Assembly: GCA_020353515.1 (NCBI GenBank)
Contig: CP070695.1
Span: 4,300,503 to 4,364,502 of the forward strand
Direction of reading: 5' to 3'
Source: Candidatus Heimdallarchaeota archaeon
GTDB taxonomy: Archaea; Asgardarchaeota; Heimdallarchaeia; Hodarchaeales; Hodarchaeaceae
Length of the DNA stretch: 64,000 nucleotides
The position numbers were made by a program, and so were the translations under genes. The stretch's first letter is position 1, and every line of letters begins with the position of its first letter. Under the pieces are notes generated by a model that was not told the DNA's origin, ran no database searches, and saw nothing but the letters and a program-made list of their open reading frames with translations. Positions 44,353 to 52,941 of this stretch are shown here, one piece after another.

Positions 44353-44760
44353 TTAAACAGCTGTTATTAATGAAAAAACACAGGCAATTATAGAGATAGC
44401 AATCCAAACAATGAACATATCCCTTTTTCTAAACTTAGAATAATCTATCAATCCGCTAAGAAATATTGCTGCTCCACCAATGATGAATAATTGAGGGGCA
44501 ATTGCTGATGATAATATACTGATAATGAGAAGAAAAATACCTAAACAAAGCATTTGAAGACTCTTATGGAAAACTTGATCATCTGTCACATTTACAGGTA
44601 GTTCTTTACCATGCTGTTTTCTTGGAAGATCGTAATTCTTAGTAACCAAGTAAAGAAGATTCGTCAAGGTCTCAAAAATTCCAAAAATAAATCCAAATAA
44701 AGTTATTCCAACCAATTGAAAGATAGACAATTCTACGATAGCCATCTTAGATTTCACCAC
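44353..44760 (-). CDS. small four-helix membrane protein
   Basis: Four hydrophobic segments are seen: IFQLVGITLFGFIFGIFETL, LQMLCLGIFLLIISILSSAI, LFIIGGAAIFLSGLI and MFIVWIAISIIACVFSLI. The loop after the first carries KNYDLPRKQHGKELP. There is no recognised family. ATG 44745 is a likelier start than the GTG at 44760. It sits downstream of the membrane-linked regulator at 44867 on the same strand, 106 bp away. Confidence 0.65.
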   Translation of the reverse strand: MVKSKMAIVELSIFQLVGITLFGFIFGIFETLTNLLYLVTKNYDLPRKQHGKELPVNVTDDQVFHKSLQMLCLGIFLLIISILSSAIAPQLFIIGGAAIFLSGLIDYSKFRKRDMFIVWIAISIIACVFSLITAV

Positions 44761-44866
44761 TTTAAATTAAAACAAAAACAGTCAAAAATTTAGTTTCATA
44801 CTGATTTATAACCTCCCAAAAGTCAATACAAAATTCAAGAAGTCTAAAAATTCATGGAATCCTGAA

Positions 44867-45817
44867 TCATAACTTCTCAAGAAGAACCTGACGATTAACT
44901 TCAATAAAAGATTCGGAAATTTTTAACTGATTGTTTTCTACCTCAATGACACCATTAAGTCTGAGGGTTTTAATATAATAGGAAATGAGAGACTTACTAT
45001 TCCCGGTAAAGAAAGAAAGGTCCTTTTGAGAACAATCTCCATCTGATAATATCAATATTTCTAGAATATTCTTGATATTCTTATTCCTACTAAGAGAAAA
45101 CCATAATTTCTGTTCCATAGAGAACCTTGCGCTACTTAAAAAGAAATGTTTACAACGACCTAATCTTAATGATTCAACTTCGTATTCCCCTGATTCAAGA
45201 GAGCGAATATGATATTGAATTACACCCATCGCAAGATTTGTGGATCTCTGTATTTCACGAAGATTAATTCCAGGATTTTGAGTAATTTTGGCTTTTATAA
45301 TTAGTCTATTTTTATTTCTCGATAATGACTTCTTCTCATCTTGATATTTCAGTTTCTCCAAGTATATTGTTCCGACTAACAGTAGTACTGAGTACTTAGT
45401 TACTCCTAATCCAAATATCTCTCCATATGTTAAGAAAGGTGACGTTCCGTATTTAATTTGAATCGTAGATAATAATTGCCAATCAAGTAGTGTTAATGAA
45501 TAGGAGGTAGTTTTGGAAATTTGGTTGAAAATGATTTCCAGTGAAATAACTGTACTTGTAGTTGTCCCAGAGTTAGTTTGTCCAACAAAATCTATGAAAA
45601 AGGTATCTAACGCTGAATAAGGAATACAATACACTTTATTTTCATTTTTCTCATGATTCCAACTTTGAGAACCTTGAAATGAATGTAAAAACAGCATTGT
45701 AGCTAAAAAAAAGTAAATGAGCTTTAACTGAGATTTTTTTGAGAATATCATGCTCACCTCTTCATCGTGGGCTTTAGAAATCCTTGAGTTATAATTTTTT
45801 TCCATTTCTGCAGTCAA
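44867..45817 (-). CDS. membrane-anchored regulator with two winged-helix domains
   Basis: One N-terminal hydrophobic helix (LKLIYFFLATMLFLHSF), an outer part of about 70 residues, and a second membrane segment (TKYSVLLLVGTIYL) precede the cytosolic half. That half has two winged helices: INLREIQRSTNLAMGVIQYH with a GRCKHFF wing, and CSQKDLSFFTGNSKSLISYY near the C-terminus. One-component membrane-bound regulators of this kind sense an outside or membrane signal and bind DNA directly. It is divergent from the ABC system at 45917, with a 99-bp gap, and may control it. The start could be an internal ATG around 45751. Confidence 0.75.
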   Translation of the reverse strand: MTAEMEKNYNSRISKAHDEEVSMIFSKKSQLKLIYFFLATMLFLHSFQGSQSWNHEKNENKVYCIPYSALDTFFIDFVGQTNSGTTTSTVISLEIIFNQISKTTSYSLTLLDWQLLSTIQIKYGTSPFLTYGEIFGLGVTKYSVLLLVGTIYLEKLKYQDEKKSLSRNKNRLIIKAKITQNPGINLREIQRSTNLAMGVIQYHIRSLESGEYEVESLRLGRCKHFFLSSARFSMEQKLWFSLSRNKNIKNILEILILSDGDCSQKDLSFFTGNSKSLISYYIKTLRLNGVIEVENNQLKISESFIEVNRQVLLEKL

Positions 45818-45916
45818 AAAACTGTACTACTATTATGCTAAGGAAAATAAGGTAGAATAAATGTACCACAATTAATAAAATATCCTTAAAAAGACACTAT
45901 TTAGTGAATCATTGGT

Positions 45917-46627
45917 ATGAGCTCCAATTCAAATAGTGAAATCCCAGTCGCTGTTGAAGCCCGAAATATAACAAAGGAGTTTTCTATAGGGAGTACCAAA
46001 ATTACTATTTTGAATGAATTAGACTTTTCTTGTTATGAAAACGAGTTCATAATAATTTCAGGCCCCTCTGGATCTGGGAAATCAACTTTTTTATCAATCA
46101 TTGGCGGACTCACTAGCGTAGATCAGGGAAGTGTACGAGTTTTAAATCATCAATTGAATACAATGACCGAGGAAGCACTAGCGATTTTCAGATCAGTTTA
46201 TGTGGGTTTTGTATTTCAAACTGGGCATTTAATTGACTCATTAACAGTACTGGAAAATATACTGCTACCTGTTGAACTTTCACAACGAGAAGATTCAGAA
46301 AATAAGTATCAGGAAAGAGCTTGGGAATTAATGGAAGAGTTCAAGCTCAGTGAAAGAGCAGATTCGCTTCCAGCAATGATATCAGGAGGAGAGTATCAAA
46401 GAACAGCATTTATCCGAGCATTAATTTTGGATCCAGATATACTTCTTATTGATGAACCAACATCCAATCAAGATACACAAACAACTAAGATTATTAGTGA
46501 TAAGCTCCACAGGTTGAAAGGTAAGAAGAATCTTATTGTAATAACTCACGAGAAAAAGCTATTTCCTTTAGCAGACAAAATCTATGTTCCTCGTGACGGA
46601 AAATTAAGTCCTTATGAAATGGATTGA
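45917..46627 (+). CDS. ABC transporter ATPase (LolD/MacB type)
   Basis: Walker A is GPSGSGKST, the Q-loop region is VGFVFQTGHLIDSLTVLEN, the signature is ISGGEYQRTAFIRALI, Walker B is ILLIDEPTSNQD and the H-loop is VITHEKKLF. The 236-aa length is typical of ATPases that pair with FtsX-like permeases. The permease gene starts 6 bp after its stop. It works in lipoprotein- or peptide-linked export, or mechanotransmission; the substrate is unknown. Confidence 0.93.
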   Translation: MSSNSNSEIPVAVEARNITKEFSIGSTKITILNELDFSCYENEFIIISGPSGSGKSTFLSIIGGLTSVDQGSVRVLNHQLNTMTEEALAIFRSVYVGFVFQTGHLIDSLTVLENILLPVELSQREDSENKYQERAWELMEEFKLSERADSLPAMISGGEYQRTAFIRALILDPDILLIDEPTSNQDTQTTKIISDKLHRLKGKKNLIVITHEKKLFPLADKIYVPRDGKLSPYEMD

Positions 46628-46633
46628 GGTCAG

Positions 46634-48439
46634 TTGGGTAGTCTCAATCTTGCATTAAAGGACATATGGAGACAAAAACCCAGATCTTTACTATTTATTA
46701 CAGTCCAATCTTGTATCACCGCTTCAGGAATCATCATGTATGGTTTAGCTGTAATTATTCAATCACAACTAGGACAAGATCGGGCTTATTTTAATAATTC
46801 AATCATTCAAATCTTCAATGGTTATCTCAATTTTCTCTTATCATTTGCGATAGTAACTGGAATCCTGGTTGCTACAATTCTAAGCTGTCTCCTGACTGTC
46901 GCTCGGATGGACGATTTAGCTGTAATTCTCGCATTGGGAGGCACATTCAAACGAATTCAGCGTATACCTCTAGCACAAATATTCTTAATTACTCTCATTG
47001 CTGGTTTAATCGGTTTGATTGGAGGGATACTAAGTCTTTTTAGCTTTAATCTATTCCTAGGATTTGATACGATAGTATTAGAAGAAATTCTTCCCCTTGG
47101 TCTTGTCTACATCATCTTCCAGATTATAGGAACATATTTTGCAGCAGGATTTGTTGTCAACCTACTTATTCGAAAAAAAATGAGAGAAATCATCGATGGT
47201 CAGTATGAAGTTGTCACAGTTAATCAAAAGAAAATTTGGGGAATTCCTACAAAAGGAAGAATTGGTTTTCGCCTAGCATATCTCTTTAACAAACGATCTA
47301 GAATCCTTTCATGGGTGATGATTGGAGGAACTTTTATGTTAATCTTCTTGACCGCATTTGGTATCCTAGGAGGGAGTATAATCATCAATACAACTAGTGC
47401 TTATATAGAACGTGGTTATGGAACAGAGGTTTATGTGGTTACAAATCCTGAAATTGAATCACTGCTGAAAGAACTATATGATCCAATGGAAGAACTTCGC
47501 TTTGATTCTTCGTTATTATCCTCTAGATACTCAATTCCAGCTGAATTTCTAAACCAATTACCAGTAAACTGTACTTTTGAAGCTCGACTCTTAATCCCTG
47601 GAATAGCAAGAATGATTACTGAAATAAAAACTGAAAATGGAACACCCATCGGGAGTGGTGATACTACCATTGAAACTTATTATTGGGGAATTGATGAATC
47701 TAATTTCTCAATTTTTGATTATTATGGGATAACATTCGCTCCCCCAGGAGGACTTGATATTTATATCGGTGATGGAATGATTCGATCATACCTTAATGAA
47801 GAAAGAGTAGGTTCAATAATTCCAAAGGGAGACAATATTGGCATTGTAGAACGATTTGAGATTGCAGGAGTGATTATGGATCCGTTTGCTCGTGGACATT
47901 GTGTTTATATGGATTCTGGAGAATTAGCTAGAGTGAATAATATTCAGAATCAAAATAATGTAGTCTTTATTAAGAAACCTAATTCTGAGATATTCAATCT
48001 CGTAGAGGCTTTCAACCTGAAATGCTTCTCATTAGACAATTACAAATCAAACTATCTCGTTAGAAGCAATAATTTCTGGTTAATTTCATCAATAGCTTTC
48101 ATTCCAGCAATGATTTCCGCTGGTTTGTCTTTAGTTGCATATTCAGGATTAATCGCTAGAGTTATTCTTATTAAAGACCTAAGAATCCTTCGACTAATAG
48201 GAGGAAATCCAAAAACTTTGAGAAGAGTTATTCTTTGGGTAAATATCCTCCTTGTATTATATGCAGCCCCCTTAGCAGTGCTCTTTGGATTTATTTCAGC
48301 TCATTCATTTCTAATTGTTGAAGCACGTCTACCTTCTATTCAAGCGTGGATACTTCTGGCTTTAGAATTCCTTGTAATGGTTTTGATCATCTATAGGTAC
48401 ATCAAATCGTTTTTTAAAGATTTTTACCGAATTTTATAG
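46634..48439 (+). CDS. FtsX/MacB-like ABC permease
   Basis: The 601-aa protein has an N-terminal helix (SLLFITVQSCITASGIIMYG), three more helices up to about residue 185, and a second block starting near 225 (RILSWVMIGGTFMLIFLTAF). A large outer domain (about 255-475) follows, then three C-terminal helices with the FtsX-type segment VILIKDLRILRLIGGNPKTL. It is fused or duplicated compared with a four-helix permease. The start TTG 46634 lies 6 bp after the ATPase stop, so the pair is co-translated. Confidence 0.88.
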   Translation: MGSLNLALKDIWRQKPRSLLFITVQSCITASGIIMYGLAVIIQSQLGQDRAYFNNSIIQIFNGYLNFLLSFAIVTGILVATILSCLLTVARMDDLAVILALGGTFKRIQRIPLAQIFLITLIAGLIGLIGGILSLFSFNLFLGFDTIVLEEILPLGLVYIIFQIIGTYFAAGFVVNLLIRKKMREIIDGQYEVVTVNQKKIWGIPTKGRIGFRLAYLFNKRSRILSWVMIGGTFMLIFLTAFGILGGSIIINTTSAYIERGYGTEVYVVTNPEIESLLKELYDPMEELRFDSSLLSSRYSIPAEFLNQLPVNCTFEARLLIPGIARMITEIKTENGTPIGSGDTTIETYYWGIDESNFSIFDYYGITFAPPGGLDIYIGDGMIRSYLNEERVGSIIPKGDNIGIVERFEIAGVIMDPFARGHCVYMDSGELARVNNIQNQNNVVFIKKPNSEIFNLVEAFNLKCFSLDNYKSNYLVRSNNFWLISSIAFIPAMISAGLSLVAYSGLIARVILIKDLRILRLIGGNPKTLRRVILWVNILLVLYAAPLAVLFGFISAHSFLIVEARLPSIQAWILLALEFLVMVLIIYRYIKSFFKDFYRIL

Positions 48440-48536
48440 CGCTTAAGATCATCCAAGCTTTATCTAGATCTTTGATCTTATTTCGTCTACGCAAAGATAT
48501 TTAAATAGAGCTTGCGCAAAATATATGGAGATTGGG

Positions 48537-49679
48537 ATGCAAATCCAAACAAAGACATTAGATGAAAAAGATCTAAGAATTATAAATGCTCTATATAAAT
48601 ATGGATTTGGGTCATCTAGCCGTTTCTTAAGTAAGAAAATAAATATTCCAGATAGAACAATAAGTTACCGTCTGAAAACTCTGAAAGACACCGGATTATT
48701 ACGGATATATCCTTTTATGAATGAGAGACGTCTAGGATTGGGAGATTGTTGTATTGTAATCCAAGAATCTGAGACATGTAAGTCAAGTCAGATATCTAAA
48801 TTATTAGAAAAAATCCCTTTCTTCTATCTTATATCCTCAACATATGGAAGATATAATGGAATATTATGTTTTAGCGTCTATTCTCTTGATTCAACTCATC
48901 CAAAAGAGTTTCTTGAGAAATTGAGGACAGAAGAATTGATTTCTGATTTTGAAATTTATGAAATATGCGATCATATAACAAGTGATCCAAAATTAGATTA
49001 CTATGATCCTCATACAGGGAAATGGAGATGGGATTGGAAACAATGGGAGAAGGAAATCGAAACTACATTAGTTCAAGAACATTCAACTGACTTATTCGCA
49101 AATCTACACCTTGAACAGAAACAAACGGTGATCAATTTTGATGAAATTGATATCAAACTCCTTAAAATCAAAAAAGATGCCTTTCATAATAAAAAAGTTA
49201 TACTGACTAATAGTGAACTTGGAAAAAAGCTTAACTTATCTGCGTTTAAAGTTAGAAACCGAGTCCAACTTTTATATGACCAAGGAGTTATTAAAGGGCC
49301 TCTAATCAACTTCTTCTGTCCTGAAGAGCGTGATATCCACTTCATCTACCTTTTTGTCAAAATGAAAGATTTCCAACAGAGTTCATTGGTTATATCTTCG
49401 ATTTGTAAATTACCCTTTCAAGTCGGAATCTTTGTTGAATCTAAAACTAAATTCATTCTCTACTATAGAATGAGAACAGAAGAATTTTCGGAATTCTTAC
49501 AAAGTTTTGATTTATTAAAGGATTATTTACAATCTTATTTCTTCCAAATAGTCCCATTCTATTATAATAATCGTCATCATCTTTACAATGCCTATAATGA
49601 AAACACTAAGTCCTGGGATACTCCAATAGAGGAGTATTATAATTTAATAGAGAATTTCAAAAACACAAAGAAAAGTTAG
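48537..49679 (+). CDS. regulator with two winged-helix/Lrp-like halves
   Basis: The N-terminal half has an Lrp/AsnC-like helix-turn-helix (LRIINALYKYGFGSSSRFLS, then DRTISYRLKTLKDTGLLR) and a ligand-domain-like beta region. A second helix-turn-helix occurs near residue 225 (VILTNSELGKKLNLSAFKVR, then NRVQLLYDQGVIKG), again followed by a beta region. The whole is thus a duplicated architecture. ATG 48537 is preferred, since GGAGAT lies just upstream; ATG 48525 is four codons earlier. It lies 97 bp after the FtsX-like permease gene and 11 bp before the WD40/beta-lactamase gene, so it may be part of the latter's operon. Confidence 0.7.
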   Translation: MQIQTKTLDEKDLRIINALYKYGFGSSSRFLSKKINIPDRTISYRLKTLKDTGLLRIYPFMNERRLGLGDCCIVIQESETCKSSQISKLLEKIPFFYLISSTYGRYNGILCFSVYSLDSTHPKEFLEKLRTEELISDFEIYEICDHITSDPKLDYYDPHTGKWRWDWKQWEKEIETTLVQEHSTDLFANLHLEQKQTVINFDEIDIKLLKIKKDAFHNKKVILTNSELGKKLNLSAFKVRNRVQLLYDQGVIKGPLINFFCPEERDIHFIYLFVKMKDFQQSSLVISSICKLPFQVGIFVESKTKFILYYRMRTEEFSEFLQSFDLLKDYLQSYFFQIVPFYYNNRHHLYNAYNENTKSWDTPIEEYYNLIENFKNTKKS

Positions 49680-49690
49680 AGTGGAAAAAC

Positions 49691-51949
49691 ATGACACAAA
49701 GACTAGTTGGGATATTCACTATCCTTATGTTATCGTTTTTAGTTATTATATTTTCAAATCAAAGCTTAAATTTAGAGATAAGTAATACTGCTGATTCTTC
49801 ATCTCAACATTGCCAAATCTCACAGTCACAAGAAATAACTAATTTTACTAATGAGCACACTACACTTCTAGGTCATTCTCAACCAGTTGGGGACGTAAAG
49901 TTCTCTCCTGATGACTCCTTAATAGCATCTGCAAGTCTTGATGGCACTGTTATCATCTGGAATGCATCGAACGGGGAGAAAGTACACCTATTAAGACATC
50001 AACCAGTTGAGGTAGTCAGAGAAATATCTTTTTCACCAAATGGGTCGATACTGGCTTCAAGCGGTCATTATTGGTTTAGAAATCCTCCTGGATCGGAGAG
50101 TTGGGAAGTAGAAGCACGTCTCTATCTCTGGGATACCTCTACAGGATCGCTACTAAAAACTGTATCAAAATTCGGTGCCAGACTTCTAGGAGCTTGTTTT
50201 TCTCCTGATGGTAAATTACTCGCATTTGTTGAAAATGCGTACAATGGAACCTATTCTGTCAACTTGTGGGATTTTACAAGTAATAACTTTTTATATTTGG
50301 GGGAACATAATCAATTTATTTTTACATTAGATTTTTCACCTGATGGTAGCCTTTTAGCATCTGGGAGTGATGGTGGGACAATAAAACTCTGGGATATAGC
50401 CTCTAGAACATTGGTAAGGACGTTAACTGAACATACAGATGATGTTAGATCAATCAAATTTTCTCCGAATGGACAAATATTGGCTTCAGCTTGTGATGAC
50501 ACCTCAATTATCCTCTGGAACGTGTCCTCTGGTTCTGTGATAAGAACATTAACTGGGCATAACAGGAAGGTTTTTTCAGTAGATTTTTCTAATGATGATA
50601 GACTTGTGTCAGGAGAAGGAGAGTATGACGAAGAGCATTTCCCTTCACGGATACACAATGCTGCTATTAAGATTTGGGATATTATAACGGGAAATGAAAT
50701 AGCTTCTCTAACTGGCCACGAAAATGTCGTTTGCTCTGTTGATTTCTCTTCAGATGGAACAAAAATAGTATCAGGGAGTTGGGACTGGAGAGTAAAACTT
50801 TGGGGTGACCATGGTTTGATAACTTCTGGATATGTTGACGATTGGCCAACCTCAACTCCAGAAGAACAGGGGATGAATTCTACGACCTTGAATGAATTAT
50901 TTGAATACATTGATTCATGGTCTGATGTTATTCATGGATTGTGTGTGATGCGTCATGGAGTCATCGTTGCGGAAGGATATTTCAGTAGTGACTATCATCA
51001 GTATATCCAAGAAGACAAACATCAAACCCATTCAGTTACAAAGAGTTTCACATCTGCTTTGATAGGGATAGCAATCGATCAGGGCTATATTACTGATGTC
51101 AACCAGAGGGTGCTTGACTTCTTTCCCGAAATGACCTTTTTAAATGTGGATTCACGAAAAGAGGCAATGACTATTGAACATCTCTTAACAATGCGAACAG
51201 GTCTTGATTGGCCAGAGATGGATTCTGGTTATTCTGGTGCGGGAGACCTTGCAGACCAGATGTTGCATAGTAATAACAGTGTACAATATATATTAGATAA
51301 ACCAATGGTTGCGGCTCCAGGAGAGGTTTGGCAATATTGTTCTGGAGCTACACATCTCCTCTCAGCAATTATTCAAAGAACAACAGGACAAACAACACTT
51401 GAATTTGCTCAAGAAAATCTCTTTTCTCCTCTAGGGATTGATTCAAGTGAAGTGATCTGGGACACTGATCGTAATGGGATAAATAGAGGACACTCCAACC
51501 TTTTCTTAACTCCACGAAGTTTAGCTAAATTTGGGTATTTATACCTCAACGAGGGAAAGCTAGATGGAAAAGAGATCATCTCGAAAGAATGGGTAGAAAA
51601 GTCAGTAACAACGGAATTCAGTGGGTATGGCTACTGTTGGTGGAATGATCCTTTTGGTCATTTTGCGATGGGTCTTAATGGTCATTATATTTATGTATTA
51701 CCAGAAGAGAACATCGTAGCTTCTTTTACTGAGTCTTCTATCACTCTAAGACTATTATCACGATACATCATCCCTGCTGTCATTCAATCTAAAAGTTCAG
51801 CGATTACACAGTCTGATACTGCATCAAAAACTCAACAGTCCAATGATATAAGTAGTACTCAATCTAAAACTTCAGGATTGTCCTTATTATATCCTACTTT
51901 GGCATTACTAGTAATTATAATGACTCTTAAAAGGAAAAAAGTGTATTAA
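49691..51949 (+). CDS. WD40 propeller fused to a serine beta-lactamase-like domain, membrane-anchored
   Basis: A signal anchor (LVGIFTILMLSFLVIIF) is followed by seven WD40 repeats, residues about 55-375, with units such as VKFSPDDSLIASASLDGTVI ending IIWN or KLWD. A class C beta-lactamase/esterase domain occupies about 390-700. The nucleophile motif is SVTK (Ser448, Lys451) and the second motif is YCSG (Tyr549). A GLNGHYIYVLPEENI segment stands at the third motif. A Ser/Thr stalk and a final helix (LLYPTLALLVIIMTL) with KRKK anchor it at the C-terminus, facing outward. It likely cleaves a peptide or ester outside the cell, with the propeller binding a partner. It starts 11 bp after the regulator gene. 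Confidence 0.88.
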   Translation: MTQRLVGIFTILMLSFLVIIFSNQSLNLEISNTADSSSQHCQISQSQEITNFTNEHTTLLGHSQPVGDVKFSPDDSLIASASLDGTVIIWNASNGEKVHLLRHQPVEVVREISFSPNGSILASSGHYWFRNPPGSESWEVEARLYLWDTSTGSLLKTVSKFGARLLGACFSPDGKLLAFVENAYNGTYSVNLWDFTSNNFLYLGEHNQFIFTLDFSPDGSLLASGSDGGTIKLWDIASRTLVRTLTEHTDDVRSIKFSPNGQILASACDDTSIILWNVSSGSVIRTLTGHNRKVFSVDFSNDDRLVSGEGEYDEEHFPSRIHNAAIKIWDIITGNEIASLTGHENVVCSVDFSSDGTKIVSGSWDWRVKLWGDHGLITSGYVDDWPTSTPEEQGMNSTTLNELFEYIDSWSDVIHGLCVMRHGVIVAEGYFSSDYHQYIQEDKHQTHSVTKSFTSALIGIAIDQGYITDVNQRVLDFFPEMTFLNVDSRKEAMTIEHLLTMRTGLDWPEMDSGYSGAGDLADQMLHSNNSVQYILDKPMVAAPGEVWQYCSGATHLLSAIIQRTTGQTTLEFAQENLFSPLGIDSSEVIWDTDRNGINRGHSNLFLTPRSLAKFGYLYLNEGKLDGKEIISKEWVEKSVTTEFSGYGYCWWNDPFGHFAMGLNGHYIYVLPEENIVASFTESSITLRLLSRYIIPAVIQSKSSAITQSDTASKTQQSNDISSTQSKTSGLSLLYPTLALLVIIMTLKRKKVY

Positions 51950-52043
51950 GCCATTTTTTGAACTGAAATGCCTTTAACTAAAATTTTAAGATGAGCTCTA
52001 CCTCTATCGAAGTGTTTAGAATCCTTTCTTCAAATGTTTTGAT

Positions 52044-52838
52044 TTGGATTATTTTCAAGGAATGTGCCCTTTATTGGAACTTTTATCTTGGAATGTCAAT
52101 GGTATCAGAGCCTGTATTAAAAAAGGCTTTATTGAATGGGTGAAACAACGAGACCCAGAGATCTTATGTCTCCAAGAAACAAAAGCTCAAGCAGATCAGA
52201 TATCCTTCTCATTTGATCTTCCTGATTATCGCATCTATTGGAGTTCAGCAAAAAAGAAGGGGTATAGCGGAGTCGCCACTTTAACCAAAATCAAACCAGT
52301 ATCGGTTCTACAAGGGCTAGGAGTGAAAGAGTTCGATATTGAGGGAAGATTTCTTCAATTAGAGTTCGAGGATTTCTTTCTAATTAATTTGTATTTTCCC
52401 AATGCCCAACGTGAATTAAAACGACTTGACTATAAATTACGATTTAATCAGACACTCCTTGCTTATCTAAATAAAATAAAAGAGAAAAATAAAGGGATAA
52501 TCCTATGTGGAGATTTTAATGTGGCTCATAAGGAGATCGATCTCAAGAATCCTAAAACAAATCAGAATAATGCAGGATTCTCACCTCAAGAAAGAGCTTT
52601 TTTTACTGAATTATTGGAACATGGGTATATCGATACATTCAGAGAATTTGATCAGTCTCCAGAGCAGTATACTTGGTGGACTTATCGCTATAATGCTAGA
52701 ACAAGAAACATCGGATGGCGAATTGATTACTTTCTTATTGATCTAGAATTTAGAGAAAGGTTGGAATCCGCATTTATTTTGAATGAAGTCATGGGATCAG
52801 ATCACGTTCCAGTAGGAATAATAATTAGTGTCGAATAA
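52044..52838 (+). CDS. xth: exodeoxyribonuclease III / AP endonuclease
   Basis: The exonuclease III motifs are complete. They are LLSWNVNGIRA near the N-terminus, ILCLQETKAQ with the metal-binding Glu, YSGVATLTKI, LINLYFPNAQ, the catalytic GDFNVAH and DTFREFDQ. The ending, WRIDYFLIDLEFRERL followed by GSDHVPVGI, carries the catalytic Asp-His pair. It should cut DNA at abasic sites and act as a 3'-5' exonuclease in base-excision repair. The TTG at 52044 is possible, but ATG 52062 with CAAGGA just before it gives the usual short N-terminus. It stands alone. Confidence 0.92.
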   Translation: MDYFQGMCPLLELLSWNVNGIRACIKKGFIEWVKQRDPEILCLQETKAQADQISFSFDLPDYRIYWSSAKKKGYSGVATLTKIKPVSVLQGLGVKEFDIEGRFLQLEFEDFFLINLYFPNAQRELKRLDYKLRFNQTLLAYLNKIKEKNKGIILCGDFNVAHKEIDLKNPKTNQNNAGFSPQERAFFTELLEHGYIDTFREFDQSPEQYTWWTYRYNARTRNIGWRIDYFLIDLEFRERLESAFILNEVMGSDHVPVGIIISVE

Positions 52839-52941
52839 GGATTAATCCAGTAAATTATTATTATTGTCACCCCCTATAGTAAATCCTTAAAAGCATTAAA
52901 ACCCATATCCCTCTATACTCAGAGATATCTGTCTATAGGGT

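Noticed and set aside
50311-50910. 199-aa minus-strand open frame inside the WD40 region
   Set aside because: It mirrors the repetitive WD40 coding sequence; long antisense frames arise easily from repeated codons and it has no recognisable domain.
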